This document shows positions 45,297 through 54,577 of a stretch of 64,000 bases of DNA, piece after piece; position 1 is the stretch's first letter; every line of letters starts with the position of its first letter. Both the position numbers and the translations under genes were made by a program. This DNA is from Bacteroidota bacterium (GTDB lineage Bacteria; Bacteroidota; Bacteroidia; AKYH767-A; OLB10). Location: assembly GCA_016713525.1 (NCBI GenBank), contig JADJOZ010000033.1, forward strand, positions 124,001 through 188,000. Reading direction: 5' to 3'. The notes beneath the pieces are model-generated. The model searched no databases, had not been told where the DNA came from, and worked only from the letters and a program-made list of their open reading frames with translations.

Positions 45297-45431
45297 GATT
45301 CGAACTTTGATTTTACAAAATTCGGGCAATATGAAACAGATTGCAATCCCTAATAATAGTATAACTATGAAATCGAAAATGTAAAATTCATCTATTAAAA
45401 TAAAAGGAATGCGAAAAAAATTAATCTTAGC

Positions 45432-46079
45432 TTAACCTACAATTTTTTGTTGAATAGCTTTTGATACAGCCTCTCCTACGGAATGAACATGAAGCTTGTC
45501 GTATATTTTTTTGATATGCGAATTAACGGTATTGTAGCTTATGTTCATATTGGTAGCTATCATTTTATACGACATACCTTCTACAAGAAAAGTGAGTACT
45601 TCTTTTTCGCGATCACTTAAGCCATAGTCGGGATTATCGGCAGGAACCTGTTCCCTGAAAAAGTTGATGACTCTGGCTGCAATGCTTGGAGTAAATGGTG
45701 ATCCTCCTTCATTCGCATCATGAATTGCTTCCAGTATACGTTGCGGAGGAGTGCTTTTTAATATATAGCCTGATGCTCCAGCCTTGATTGCTTCGAAAAT
45801 TCTTTCCTGATCATCAAACACTGTTTGCATGATGATGTGAACCTCAGGGTAACTGGATCTGATTATGCGTGCTGCATCTATACCTGAAGTACCGGGCATA
45901 CCAATGTCCATCAGTACAACATCGGGTTTGCTGGCAGCAACATCATTGAGTGCTGAATTTGCATCAGCAAATGATCCGCATAGTTCTAATCCTGCTGTGG
46001 CCTGAATTAACATTCCCAGACTGTCGCGGCGGTCGGCATTATCGTCAAAAATTATGGTGCGTATCATTTGTTTTTGCAA
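45432..46079 (-). CDS. LuxR-family (NarL-type) response regulator
   Basis: A 215-residue regulator with a receiver (D12-D13 in IIFDDNADRR, phospho-acceptor D58 in VLMDIGMPGTSG, K109-type lysine in YILKSTPP) and a LuxR helix-turn-helix at 145-210 (LSDREKEVLTFLVEGMSYKM, NTVNSHIKKIYDKL). It follows the 7TM-type kinase gene by 36 bases and is its natural partner. Because that kinase gene is disrupted as sequenced, this regulator may be orphaned. It lies upstream of the fibre gene on the same strand, 100 bases away. Confidence 0.94.
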   Translation of the reverse strand: MQKQMIRTIIFDDNADRRDSLGMLIQATAGLELCGSFADANSALNDVAASKPDVVLMDIGMPGTSGIDAARIIRSSYPEVHIIMQTVFDDQERIFEAIKAGASGYILKSTPPQRILEAIHDANEGGSPFTPSIAARVINFFREQVPADNPDYGLSDREKEVLTFLVEGMSYKMIATNMNISYNTVNSHIKKIYDKLHVHSVGEAVSKAIQQKIVG

Positions 46080-46115
46080 ATATCGGGGTTATATGCTTTG
46101 TCTGCAATCACTAAA

Positions 46116-48043
46116 TTAAGTGATTTTCGGATTTTGAATCACAGATAGTTCATTTACAGGAAGTTGAAACGTTATTCGGGTTCCTTTGCCTGGGGTTGAT
46201 TCTATTTTAAAAGTGCCCTTAAGTTCCTGACTCCGCACTTTCATGCTTTCTAATCCATTACCTTTAATGGCCTCATCGGGATTAAATCCTTTGCCATCAT
46301 CATTCACGATAAGTATTAACATGTCTCCTTCAATGCGCAACTCAGATGTGATTGATCCTGCATCACTGTATTTTGCAGCATTATGGAGAGCTTCTTTGAA
46401 GAGTAATAAAATATTACGACGGGCTTCCATATTGAAACGAATATTTTCAATCGCTCCATCATGATTTATGGTGAACCTGATACCGGTCATTCCCAATCGT
46501 TCAGATGCAGTTTCTTTCATCCTGGAAATTAATCCCACCCACGCATCATTTCGTGAATGTATTGCCCAAACGATATCACTCATCGATTCCATCATTCTTT
46601 GTGAACTATTGATATTTTTTTCGATTACTGATTTCGATTTTTCCTGATCACTCTTAAGAGCAACCTGTCCTTATAACACTATGCTCGATAAAGTTGATCC
46701 AACATCATCATGCAAATCATTTGCAATTTTATCACGCATGCCTTCAAGTTGTAGTTGTATCTTTTGATTTTGTGCATACTGGTTAATTACTTCTGCCTGA
46801 GCTTTCAATTTTTCTTCCTGTTCAAATTTTGCCTTGTAACCAAGTCCGGTGTTGAAGAAGAAAATTTCGAATGCAAGACCGATCATTGTTATATTCAGTA
46901 AATCAAAAGTTAAATAAGATGAAACCTGTGGAATTAGTGGAAGCGTAATTGCCAGAAAGTGCCCGGTTACAGCAAAAACACTTGCAATTAATAAAAACCT
47001 GATCAGTTTATTACGACGTAAATAAAAGAATCTGATCAGCCATACGGAATACAGAAAGAGAAGCTGAATAAAAATGGTAATGATAATCATTGCCAGATAA
47101 GGTTCGTCGAGTGGAATTAACAGCGCCACTATAAATGCCATTGCCAGAATAATGTATTCAACAATTTTAATTTGCTTGTCCATTTGCGGATACAATTCCG
47201 CTGTCCCAATAAAATATCTCGAAAAACGGAGATAAAAAAAGAAAGGTAGAATCAGAAGTACATCATTCATATAAGGCACCATTGCAGGAAAATAAAGTTT
47301 AAGGAAATCGAACCGGACGTTAAACTCAAGCCGAATTCCAAAATATAGCAAGATGCAAATCAGGTAAAAGAAGTAATAAGTATATTCTTTTTTCTGTGAT
47401 AAAAAAACTGGAGCATAACATATACAACCTGAAAGAATACCAGTACAACAAAAGCTACCTGAGTAAAAATGCTGTCAGATTTTTGAAGAATATATTCAGC
47501 GCGATCATCGTAAGTATCTTTACGGAGTACAAAATCAAATCCGAAAACGACTTTCGACCACTTCTGTCTGTTGAATACATAAACAATTTGCTTGCCCGGA
47601 TTTAATTTGAAATCCTGATAATAAAACCCGTTTTCAATTCGGGGAGTTCCTGCCGGTATTATGGAGTCGCCTGATTTGAGTAATAATCCCGGTTGGATTA
47701 TTGGTGATTTGTACCTTATTGAAATCTCAAGAGGAACAGTTTTTGTATTTTCTAATTCAAGCCGATACCAGATTGGTTTTTTCCCAATAGTGAACAGAAA
47801 CTTTATAATCCCAACCCCATAAAACTCCTTTTTAAAAGCTGTATCGGCCGGTACCGGACTTTCCGGAGCCGGATAAATGTACTTTACAGGTTGAATTAGC
47901 TGAATCCCATTGGTAGTGTCAGAGCGGAAAATGTTGTTCATTTCCCAAGTTTCAGCGCTTAAACTATTATTTAATGAGCTGATTAGCAGGAGTATAATAA
48001 CAACTCTTAAATAACATAAATTTCTAAAGGATCCTTTCGGCAT
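46116..48043 (-). pseudogene. 7TM-DISM sensor histidine kinase, disrupted twice
   Basis: Three frames belong to one gene: 48043-47360 (signal peptide and extracellular domain), 47351-46671 (seven-helix membrane domain and HisKA_3 start) and 46595-46116 (HATPase). The first break needs one extra A in the run read as T6 at 47388-47393, giving HRKKEYTYYFFYLICIL. The second is an in-frame TAA at 46671-46673, right after the H-box (ANDLHDDVGSTLSSIVL), where tyrosine is usual. After it, the same frame continues GQVALKSDQEKSKSVIEKNI into the ATPase (NDDGKGFNPDEA). Corrected length is about 642 residues, normal for the family. The first break may be an error; the stop codon is harder to explain that way. 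Confidence 0.8.
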
Positions 48044-48178
48044 AGAAGAACCGGTTTATTTTCCCCGTAAGGTAAAGATTGTGAAAATACCGGTGTTAAG
48101 CAATACCTAAATATAGTTAGGCACATGGTTACATAGTCGATGGATCCATCACGCGTCCCATGAATAAAATGCTTCCTT

Positions 48179-48220
48179 TACTTTTGTGTTTAAGTATAAA
48201 AATAAAGGGGCGATTCGCCC
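48179..48220 (+). promoter_or_regulatory. TACTTTTG -7 box and GGGCGA-T-TCGCCC palindrome before the first GNAT gene
   Basis: TACTTTTG (48179-48186) fits the Bacteroidota -7 box. Twenty-one bases further, GGGCGA/TCGCCC (48208-48213, 48215-48220) forms a 13-base palindrome just downstream of the expected transcription start, a typical repressor-site position. The ATG is at 48311. Confidence 0.35.
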
Positions 48221-48310
48221 TGAAAGGTAACTTAATTATTACCTATTTTTGGAAACGAATCAGCGGAACACTTTACTTTTCCGGATGAAGTTAAAATCTG
48301 AAAAATAGAA

Positions 48311-48778
48311 ATGGAACAAAATAATGCTGTTATCAGGGAGTATTCCCATGCTGACCGAAGCGCGGTACTGGAATTATTGCAGCTAAACACACCTATATTT
48401 TTCTCACCTGCTGAGAGCAAGGATCTGGAATATTATTTAGATCATGAAATTGAAAGCTATTTTGTTTTAGAAATTAATGGTGTTGTGACTGGATCCGGAG
48501 GTATTAATTATTCTGAAGATAAAAAAACCGGAATCATCAGCTGGGATATGATTCATCCTTTCTATCATGGCAAAGGCTTGGGATCGATTTTGCTGAAGCA
48601 TCGACTCAAATTATTGCAAACAACACCTTTGGTAGAAAAAATCAGAGTCAGAACCTCACAACACACTTTCCACTTTTATGAAAAATCGGGATTTGTTGTA
48701 TTAAATAAGGTCCCCGATTATTGGGCAGATGGTTTTGATATGATTGAAATGGAATATAAAGGAAGAACCCATGAATAA
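48311..48778 (+). CDS. GNAT family N-acetyltransferase
   Basis: A 155-residue acetyltransferase: REYSHADRSAVLELLQLNTP at the N-terminus, the GNAT beta4-beta5 region with WDMIHPFYHGKGLGSILLKH (the acetyl-CoA loop Q/RxxGxG/A appears as HGKGLG), and a C-terminal TFHFYEKSGFVV. It transfers an acetyl group from acetyl-CoA to an unknown amine. The stop overlaps the start of the next GNAT gene by eight bases, so the two are a pair. Confidence 0.88.
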   Translation: MEQNNAVIREYSHADRSAVLELLQLNTPIFFSPAESKDLEYYLDHEIESYFVLEINGVVTGSGGINYSEDKKTGIISWDMIHPFYHGKGLGSILLKHRLKLLQTTPLVEKIRVRTSQHTFHFYEKSGFVVLNKVPDYWADGFDMIEMEYKGRTHE

Positions 48779-49322
48779 ATATTTATTTACATCAGAACGT
48801 TTAGGTTTCCGGAATTGGAACGATTCTGATATCGAAAAAATGTCCGCAATTAATAATGATCCCGATGTGATGGAATTTTTTCCTGCAACTGTCACCCAAA
48901 GCCAGACTGCAGATTTTATTACCCGCATGAAAACGATGTTTGCAGAAAAAAAGTACTGTTATTTTGCTGTGGATGAATTAGCAAGTGGCAATTTTTGCGG
49001 ATTCATTGGTTTATGTGATCAGAACTATGAAGCTTCATTTACACCATGTACCGATGTAGGCTGGCGTCTTGATAAAAATTACTGGAACAAAGGCTATGCC
49101 ACTGAAGGAGCGAAGAGATGTCTGGAATATGGATTCTCCGATATTAAACTTGCAAAAATAAATGCTACATCTACCCTTTTAAATGTCAAGTCAATAAAAG
49201 TCATGGAGAAAGTCGGGATGAAAAAACAACTTTTTTTTAATCACCCGCGATTGAAAGGCAACACCCGACTGGAAACTTGTGTTTTATATGAAATTCGGCC
49301 ACACGAATTTAATCCGGAGTAA
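48771..49322 (+). CDS. GNAT family N-acetyltransferase (RimJ/RimL type)
   Basis: I chose the ATG at 48771 (183 residues), which gives the usual RimJ-like opening LFTSERLGFRNWNDSDIEKM. Conserved segments include NDPDVMEFFP, CGFIGLCDQ, DVGWRLDKNYWNKGYATEGA (acetyl-CoA loop as NKGYAT) and a C-terminal VGMKKQLFF. RimJ/RimL-type enzymes acetylate ribosomal proteins or small amines; the substrate here is unknown. The frame overlaps the preceding GNAT gene by eight bases. Confidence 0.9.
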   Translation: MNKYLFTSERLGFRNWNDSDIEKMSAINNDPDVMEFFPATVTQSQTADFITRMKTMFAEKKYCYFAVDELASGNFCGFIGLCDQNYEASFTPCTDVGWRLDKNYWNKGYATEGAKRCLEYGFSDIKLAKINATSTLLNVKSIKVMEKVGMKKQLFFNHPRLKGNTRLETCVLYEIRPHEFNPE

Positions 49323-49357
49323 GGTTTTTATAATTATTTTAATGTAAATTTGACTTA

Positions 49358-49858
49358 ATGGACCTAAAACTGCTAATACTGCTTTGTTTGTTTGTGTGCT
49401 GCTCAACCAGTTTGTTTTCTCAACAAACCCACTGGGTTGATGATATTCTGCCTGACTCTTTATTGGATGATCCGACTTTTAGAATTTGCAATAACGAGGA
49501 CCAGGTAATTCAATATTTTAATAGTGGTAAAGGAATGGAGTATGAAGGAGATAAGCCCGCTTTGACGGACATTTTCCATAAACAATATAAGCCTGTTACA
49601 AGTATCGGACAAACAGGTTTTATCCGAATTCGTTTTATAGTGAATTGTAAGGGTGAATCAGGCCGTTTTCGGATGCTATGCAGCGATCTAAATTACTTGC
49701 CAGTGCAATTCGATACCAAAATAACCGATCAGTTACTTGCGATTACAAAATCTCTCAAAGGCTGGAAACCCAAGCGATGGAAAGAAACAGAAATCGACTA
49801 TTACCAGTACCTCTTTTTTAAAATTGAAGAGGGAAATTTAGCGACAATATTACCATGA
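49358..49858 (+). CDS. Exported hypothetical protein
   Basis: A 166-residue protein with a signal peptide (about 1-22, ending LFSQ). The mature part, about 145 residues, resembles TonB C-terminal-like small domains: GFIRIRFIVNCKGESGRFRM and LKGWKPKRWKETEIDYYQYLFFKIE are typical of this fold in Bacteroidota surface proteins. Its stop overlaps the ATG of the TPR gene by four bases (49855-49858), so the two are coupled. Upstream, TAAATTTG at 49345-49352 looks like a -7 box but lies only six bases before the ATG. Confidence 0.65.
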   Translation: MDLKLLILLCLFVCCSTSLFSQQTHWVDDILPDSLLDDPTFRICNNEDQVIQYFNSGKGMEYEGDKPALTDIFHKQYKPVTSIGQTGFIRIRFIVNCKGESGRFRMLCSDLNYLPVQFDTKITDQLLAITKSLKGWKPKRWKETEIDYYQYLFFKIEEGNLATILP

Positions 49859-50661
49859 GATTCGTATTAATTAGTTTTATATGTTTTATTAGTACTTGGT
49901 TGATTGCTCAGCCCAACTGCAATGTTTATTTATGGAATGGCGATACGGCTCAATATAAAGCATGTCAGTATCTCGAAAGTAATATAGATAAGTATTATCA
50001 GTTTAGTAAAAATTTTCATTTGGTTATTGATAGTGCCTTGCTGATTTGTCCACGTTTTGCTTATGCATACCGTGAAAAGGCTGCACCATTTGTTAAAAGC
50101 GGAAACTTTATTGAATGGAAGAAGAATATTGATTTAGCAGTAACTTACGACTCACTGATTTATTTACCCGTACGCGCATCTCTGCGTTATAAATTTTTTG
50201 CAGATTACGAAGGAGCACTTGCAGACATCGAAATGCTGGAAAGGCTGAGTCCGACACTTGTTGAATATACTTCGAATGGCACCTATCATTTGGAGGTTGT
50301 TAAAGCTCTTTGTTATAAACAAACAGGGAATAGTGCTAAGGCTCTTTCGATATTAGAAAAACATTTGCTTATTAATAAAGAAACTCCGGGATTATATGAT
50401 TTATTGCATCTGGCTGTTTTGTATCTCCATACTGGCCGTTACAAGGAAGCGGAAGAATTCCTGCTTCTGCAGAATAAAGCCTATGAATATGCCGATACCT
50501 ATTTTTATCTCGCACAATGTTATAAACAGCAGAACAGGATGGAAGCATATATTGAATGCAAAAATAAATCGAATCACCTCTACAAAAACGGACAGAAATT
50601 GACAGATCCCTATAATGAGCTATTTGACCAGGTTTATTTATCGGATATCGAAAATCTTTAG
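49855..50661 (+). CDS. Exported TPR-containing protein
   Basis: A 268-residue protein with an N-terminal signal segment (about 1-18, ending LIAQP) and helical repeats from about 60 to 250. At least three helix pairs have TPR-like spacing (FAYAYREKAAPFVKSGNFIE, LADIEMLERLSPTL, HLAVLYLHTGRYKEAEEFLL, TYFYLAQCYKQQNRMEAYIE). TPRs bind proteins; the partner may be the coupled upstream product. It is translationally coupled to the gene at 49358. Confidence 0.75.
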   Translation: MRFVLISFICFISTWLIAQPNCNVYLWNGDTAQYKACQYLESNIDKYYQFSKNFHLVIDSALLICPRFAYAYREKAAPFVKSGNFIEWKKNIDLAVTYDSLIYLPVRASLRYKFFADYEGALADIEMLERLSPTLVEYTSNGTYHLEVVKALCYKQTGNSAKALSILEKHLLINKETPGLYDLLHLAVLYLHTGRYKEAEEFLLLQNKAYEYADTYFYLAQCYKQQNRMEAYIECKNKSNHLYKNGQKLTDPYNELFDQVYLSDIENL

Positions 50662-50723
50662 TGATTGTATTGGACTGGATACTATTGATAATTCCGGATA
50701 TTATGTAACTTAGGCGCGAAATT

Positions 50724-51452
50724 ATGCTTCGGTTTATGGTTGTTTGTCCTTCTTGTTCCAGTAAAATAAGTACCAGGTTTTGTCCCGAATGTGGAGCTGA
50801 AGCTGAAGTAAAACGTATCGACCGGAATTACATTTTCCAAGAAGTAAGAGCCGTTTTCTTAAATTTTGAAAGAGGCTTTTTTTATACAGTTAAAGAATTA
50901 GCTTTCCGGCCGGGGAATTTGGTCAGACAATTCTTGTATGGTGACCGTAGAAAATTGTATAAACCAATTTCATTTGTAGTTATTTCATCAATTTTATATT
51001 CCCTCATTAGTCATTACCTTGGGCATAATATTGTAAGTGTCAAAAAAAATGACAATGTATCTGTTATATTTGTATGGATAACCGAGAACTATGCTTACTC
51101 CAATCTGCTTGAAATTTTATTTCTTGCTCTTACACTAAATTGGTTTTTTAAAAAACAGGGATATAATTACTACGAAAATATTATTGCGCTTTCCTATTTT
51201 ACCGGTTTCAGTATGCTTATTGGAATTGTTTTTGTAATTTTTGATTCTATAGTTAAAACTCCCATGGTAGATGTTATTTTCCCATTGATTGCTATAGCTT
51301 ATGCAATTTATGCATTGGCTCATTTTTATAGACAACATTCATTTATGACCTATCTTAAATTATTGGTTGCTTACGTATCTGGATTTTTACTTTTTGCTTT
51401 GTCGGCGGTTTTATTAGGCAAAGTTTTGGAAGCTTTTAAAATTTCTTTATAA
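50724..51452 (+). CDS. DUF3667 domain-containing membrane protein
   Basis: A 242-residue protein with a zinc-ribbon-like start (CPSCSSKISTRFCPECG, C9, C12, C20, C23), then RGFFYTVKELAFRPGNLVRQ and a membrane domain of four to five helices (about 80-240). This is the DUF3667 pattern found in Bacteroidota; function is unknown. The start may be the internal ATG at 50736 (MVVCPSC), since the first four residues are not conserved. It is a single gene on the plus strand between the TPR and the third GNAT gene. Confidence 0.85.
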   Translation: MLRFMVVCPSCSSKISTRFCPECGAEAEVKRIDRNYIFQEVRAVFLNFERGFFYTVKELAFRPGNLVRQFLYGDRRKLYKPISFVVISSILYSLISHYLGHNIVSVKKNDNVSVIFVWITENYAYSNLLEILFLALTLNWFFKKQGYNYYENIIALSYFTGFSMLIGIVFVIFDSIVKTPMVDVIFPLIAIAYAIYALAHFYRQHSFMTYLKLLVAYVSGFLLFALSAVLLGKVLEAFKISL

Positions 51453-51482
51453 TTTTGAATCGTTTATAATTCTTTTATTCCA

Positions 51483-51935
51483 ATGCTAAAATTAATCAGG
51501 ACCGATTCATCCGATACAGATTTTCATTCTTTAGTTCGCGAGTTAGATGCCGATTTACAAGTCAGAGATGGTGCCGATCATGCCTTTTTCGCTCAGTTTA
51601 ATAAAATCGACAAAATTCAACATGTTGTTGTTGCATATTCCGATAATTTACCTGTTGGTTGTGGAGCTGTTAAAGAATTTCATGAAGGTGTGATGGAAGT
51701 AAAACGAATGTATGTTAAACCGGAATTCAGAGGAAAGGGAATTGCTTCTGAAGTGTTAAAAAATCTGGAAGTCTGGGCAGCTGGTATGAAATATCGTAGA
51801 TGTGTTCTCGAAACAGGTGAAAAGCAACCTGAAGCAATTGCATTGTACAAACGAAATGGCTATCAGTTAATTCCTAATTATGGACAATATGCCGACGTTG
51901 CAACCAGCGTATGTTTTGAAAAAAAGCTTTTCTGA
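51483..51935 (+). CDS. GNAT family N-acetyltransferase
   Basis: A 150-residue acetyltransferase with LKLIRTDSSDTDFHSLVREL at the start, CGAVKEFHEGVMEVKRMYVK, and the acetyl-CoA loop FRGKGIASEVL (RGKGIA) followed by a C-terminal LYKRNGYQLIPNY. The layout matches small GNAT enzymes often found singly in Bacteroidota. Substrate is unknown. It follows the DUF3667 gene by 30 bases and may be cotranscribed. Confidence 0.92.
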   Translation: MLKLIRTDSSDTDFHSLVRELDADLQVRDGADHAFFAQFNKIDKIQHVVVAYSDNLPVGCGAVKEFHEGVMEVKRMYVKPEFRGKGIASEVLKNLEVWAAGMKYRRCVLETGEKQPEAIALYKRNGYQLIPNYGQYADVATSVCFEKKLF

Positions 51936-52110
51936 AAGCTCCCCTGCTGTTGAAATCTAAAAGTAATTCATTGTGGCTGACAATCAAGCTTTTAACATCT
52001 TCAAAGGGTGCAACTTTTTATTCTCTGGTGTCGTTTTATTTACCTTTGATCCAAATACATAAATTCAGGGCAACAGTAATTATATCAACTAAAAGTTAAA
52101 AATAGTTTCA

Positions 52111-53847
52111 ATGAGTACAATTGACAGTACAATTTCTGAAAGAGTAAATACATGGTTGAATGGTAACTATGATGAACAAACAAAATCGGCGCTTCGAAAA
52201 TTGATCGACAGTAACCAGCCGGATGAGCTTACCGATGCTTTTTATAAGGATCTTGATTTTGGTACAGGGGGTTTGCGTGGTATCATGGGAGTGGGTTCCA
52301 ACCGTGTTAATAAATATACAATAGGTGCCGCTACTCAGGGATTAAGTAATTATTTGAAGATGCAGTTTCCGGGCGAACAAATTAAAGTTGCCATAGCATT
52401 CGATAATCGGAATAATGCAACCATATTTGCAAAAGTTGTTGCTGATGTTTTTTCAGCAAATGGAATTCAGGTTTATGCATTTGAACATTTACGACCCACT
52501 CCGGAGTTGTCATTTGCAATTCGAAAGTTGCGTTGCCACAGCGGAGTCATGCTTACTGCATCTCACAATCCTAAAGAATATAGTGGATACAAAGCTTATT
52601 GGAACGATGGTGGTCAGATTATTGCACCTCACGATAAAAATATCATTGCTGAAGTAAATAAAATTACCTCCATTGATATGATAAACTTTGTGGGAAATCC
52701 TAAGCTTATTAATACCATCGGAGCTGAAATGGACGATTTGTTTATTGATACCATTAAGTCGGTAAGCATTAATCCGGATGCAATAAAATCACAACATAAT
52801 CTTAAAATTGTTTATTCTCCAATTCATGGAACCGGAATTACAATTGTTCCGAAAGCACTTGCTGCTGTTGGATTTACTAATGTTAATCTGGTAGAAGAGC
52901 AATGTGTGGTAGATGGCAATTTCCCCACGGTAATTTATCCTAATCCGGAAGAAAAAGAAGCAATGACACGTGCATTGCAGCTTGCTGCTAAAATTGATGC
53001 CGATTTGGTGATGGCAACGGATCCCGATGCCGACAGGGTTGGTATTGCTGTTAAAGACCCCTCACAAAATTTTATATTATTGAATGGAAATCAGACCGGT
53101 GTACTGCTCTTCCATTATGTTCTTGAACAATGGAAAGTTAAAGGATGGATAAAAGGGAATGAATATATTGTCAAAACTATTGTTACCACTTATTTGCTCG
53201 ATAAAATTGCAGCATCGAAAAAGGTAACCTGCTATAATGTATTAACCGGCTTCAAATTTATTGGAGCTCTAATGACGCAATTGGAAGGGAAATCAACATT
53301 CATTTGTGGTTGTGAAGAAAGTTACGGTTATTTGGTCGGTGACCATGTTCGTGACAAAGATTCGGTTGTGGCTTGCACCATGATTGCCGAAATGGCAGCT
53401 TTTTATAAATCGAAAGGCAAAACTTTGTATGAATCTCTTATTGATATTTATCTGGAATATGGCTTGTTTAAAGAAGAATTGATTTCATTTACGAAATCAG
53501 GTAAAAAAGGTGCTGAAGAAATAGCGGCTATGATGGCGACTTACAGAACCAATCCGCCACTTTCACTGGGTGGACAAAAAGTTGTCACGATCAGAGACTA
53601 CCAGAACAGCATTGAAAGAAACATCATAACCGGCGAAACGGTTGCTATTGATTTACCCAAATCTAATGTGATGCAATTTGTCACTGATGGCGATGGAATA
53701 GTATCTGCAAGACCTTCCGGCACAGAACCTAAAATTAAATTCTATGTAAGTGTGAATACTCCACTGAGTAATGCACATGATTTTCCTGCTAAAGAAAAAG
53801 AGTTGGATCAACTCATAGCCGATATGAAATCCGATCTTCTGAAGTAA
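52111..53847 (+). CDS. Phosphoglucomutase/phosphomannomutase (phosphosugar mutase)
   Basis: A 578-residue alpha-D-phosphohexomutase. The active-site serine S151 lies in MLTASHNPKEYSGYKAY, the metal-binding loop is DPDADRVGIA (D304, D306, D308), the sugar-binding loop is GCEESYGYLVGD, and the phosphate-binding loop is SARPSGTEPKIKFY. It interconverts hexose-1- and hexose-6-phosphates, supplying glycan and cell-wall precursors. The length and the order of the four domains match the PgcA-like branch rather than classical Pgm. It is a single gene with 175 bases of featureless DNA upstream. Confidence 0.94.
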   Translation: MSTIDSTISERVNTWLNGNYDEQTKSALRKLIDSNQPDELTDAFYKDLDFGTGGLRGIMGVGSNRVNKYTIGAATQGLSNYLKMQFPGEQIKVAIAFDNRNNATIFAKVVADVFSANGIQVYAFEHLRPTPELSFAIRKLRCHSGVMLTASHNPKEYSGYKAYWNDGGQIIAPHDKNIIAEVNKITSIDMINFVGNPKLINTIGAEMDDLFIDTIKSVSINPDAIKSQHNLKIVYSPIHGTGITIVPKALAAVGFTNVNLVEEQCVVDGNFPTVIYPNPEEKEAMTRALQLAAKIDADLVMATDPDADRVGIAVKDPSQNFILLNGNQTGVLLFHYVLEQWKVKGWIKGNEYIVKTIVTTYLLDKIAASKKVTCYNVLTGFKFIGALMTQLEGKSTFICGCEESYGYLVGDHVRDKDSVVACTMIAEMAAFYKSKGKTLYESLIDIYLEYGLFKEELISFTKSGKKGAEEIAAMMATYRTNPPLSLGGQKVVTIRDYQNSIERNIITGETVAIDLPKSNVMQFVTDGDGIVSARPSGTEPKIKFYVSVNTPLSNAHDFPAKEKELDQLIADMKSDLLK

Positions 53848-53980
53848 AAATTTCGCAGTTAATGGCTATGAAAAATATTTTGTTGTTCTGCGTTGTTTTC
53901 ATTTCCGATTCAGGTGGTTATATTGGAAATGCTCTTCTCAATTTACAGCGCATCTTTGAAATATTATTCATGTATTGGGA

Positions 53981-54115
53981 TTATCCTGTGATCAGGCTTA
54001 AGGATTTATAGACCATGGTTTCAAATAGTTCGGGATGCGGTTGAAAATTGGTAAACTATTCCAGACCCATGAGTTCGTTCAAATCGATTAGGAATGCTAG
54101 CCATTAAAGCTTTGT
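53981..54115 (-). pseudogene. Short coding remnant, minus strand
   Basis: Between the mutase gene and the broken GNAT gene, minus-strand translation shows IDLNELMGLE, a stop, then FTNFQPHPELFETMVYKSLS ending in a stop at 53981. The second piece looks like real protein, but no family is recognised and the fragment is too short to name. Together with the truncated GNAT gene it marks a locally eroded 700-base patch. Confidence 0.25.
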
Positions 54116-54153
54116 TTGTGGGTGGGGGAAGAGCTTTAAAATACAACTATTAA

Positions 54154-54576
54154 AACCTGAATGGATTAAAGGAACTTTTCGAAGCCTATCGTCGATTTTA
54201 CAATTATAGTGCTGATTTCAATGCAGCACAGGATTTCCTGAGATTACGTATTGAGAATGAAGAATCAGTTATATTTCTAGCAGTTGAAGAAAATGGAGGA
54301 TACTGCGGATTTACTCAACTTTATCCGTTGTTTTCGAGCACCAGAATGAAAAGGCTCTGGCTTTTAAATGACCTCTATGTTTTGGAGCCATTTCGCGGCA
54401 AAGGAATTTCACGGAAACTCATTGAAGCAGCTAAGAAACTTTGTGTTGATACCAATGCCTGTTCATTGATTCTTGAAACAGCTAAAACAAATGAAATTGG
54501 CAATAGTTTGTATCCGGGAGCTGGCTTTGTATTAGATGAGGAACACAATTTTTATTCGTGGGACACGCCACAATAA
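54154..54576 (+). pseudogene. GNAT family N-acetyltransferase lacking a start
   Basis: In one frame from just after a TAA at 54151, the DNA encodes NLNGLKELFEAYRRFYNYSA, then ESVIFLAVEENGGYCGFTQL and, from 54328, WLLNDLYVLEPFRGKGISRK with a complete GNAT acetyl-CoA loop (RGKGIS) and C-terminal half. No ATG, GTG or TTG lies near the natural N-terminus; the first ATG is at 54328, which would remove about half the fold. Either the first residues are lost through a substitution creating the TAA (KYNY-stop-NLNGL), or a start is hidden by an indel. It is the fourth GNAT gene in six kilobases and seems broken. Confidence 0.65.
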
Positions 54577-54577
54577 C

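Noticed and set aside
43049..45384. Several plus-strand ORFs of 60-195 codons inside the fibre gene
   Set aside because: They are antisense shadows of the repetitive minus-strand gene, with biased composition and no start signals or domains.
53862..54011. Plus-strand ORF of 49 codons starting MAMKNILLFCVVFIS
   Set aside because: It looks like a signal peptide at first, but what follows has no protein-like pattern, and minus-strand coding remnants occupy the same bases.
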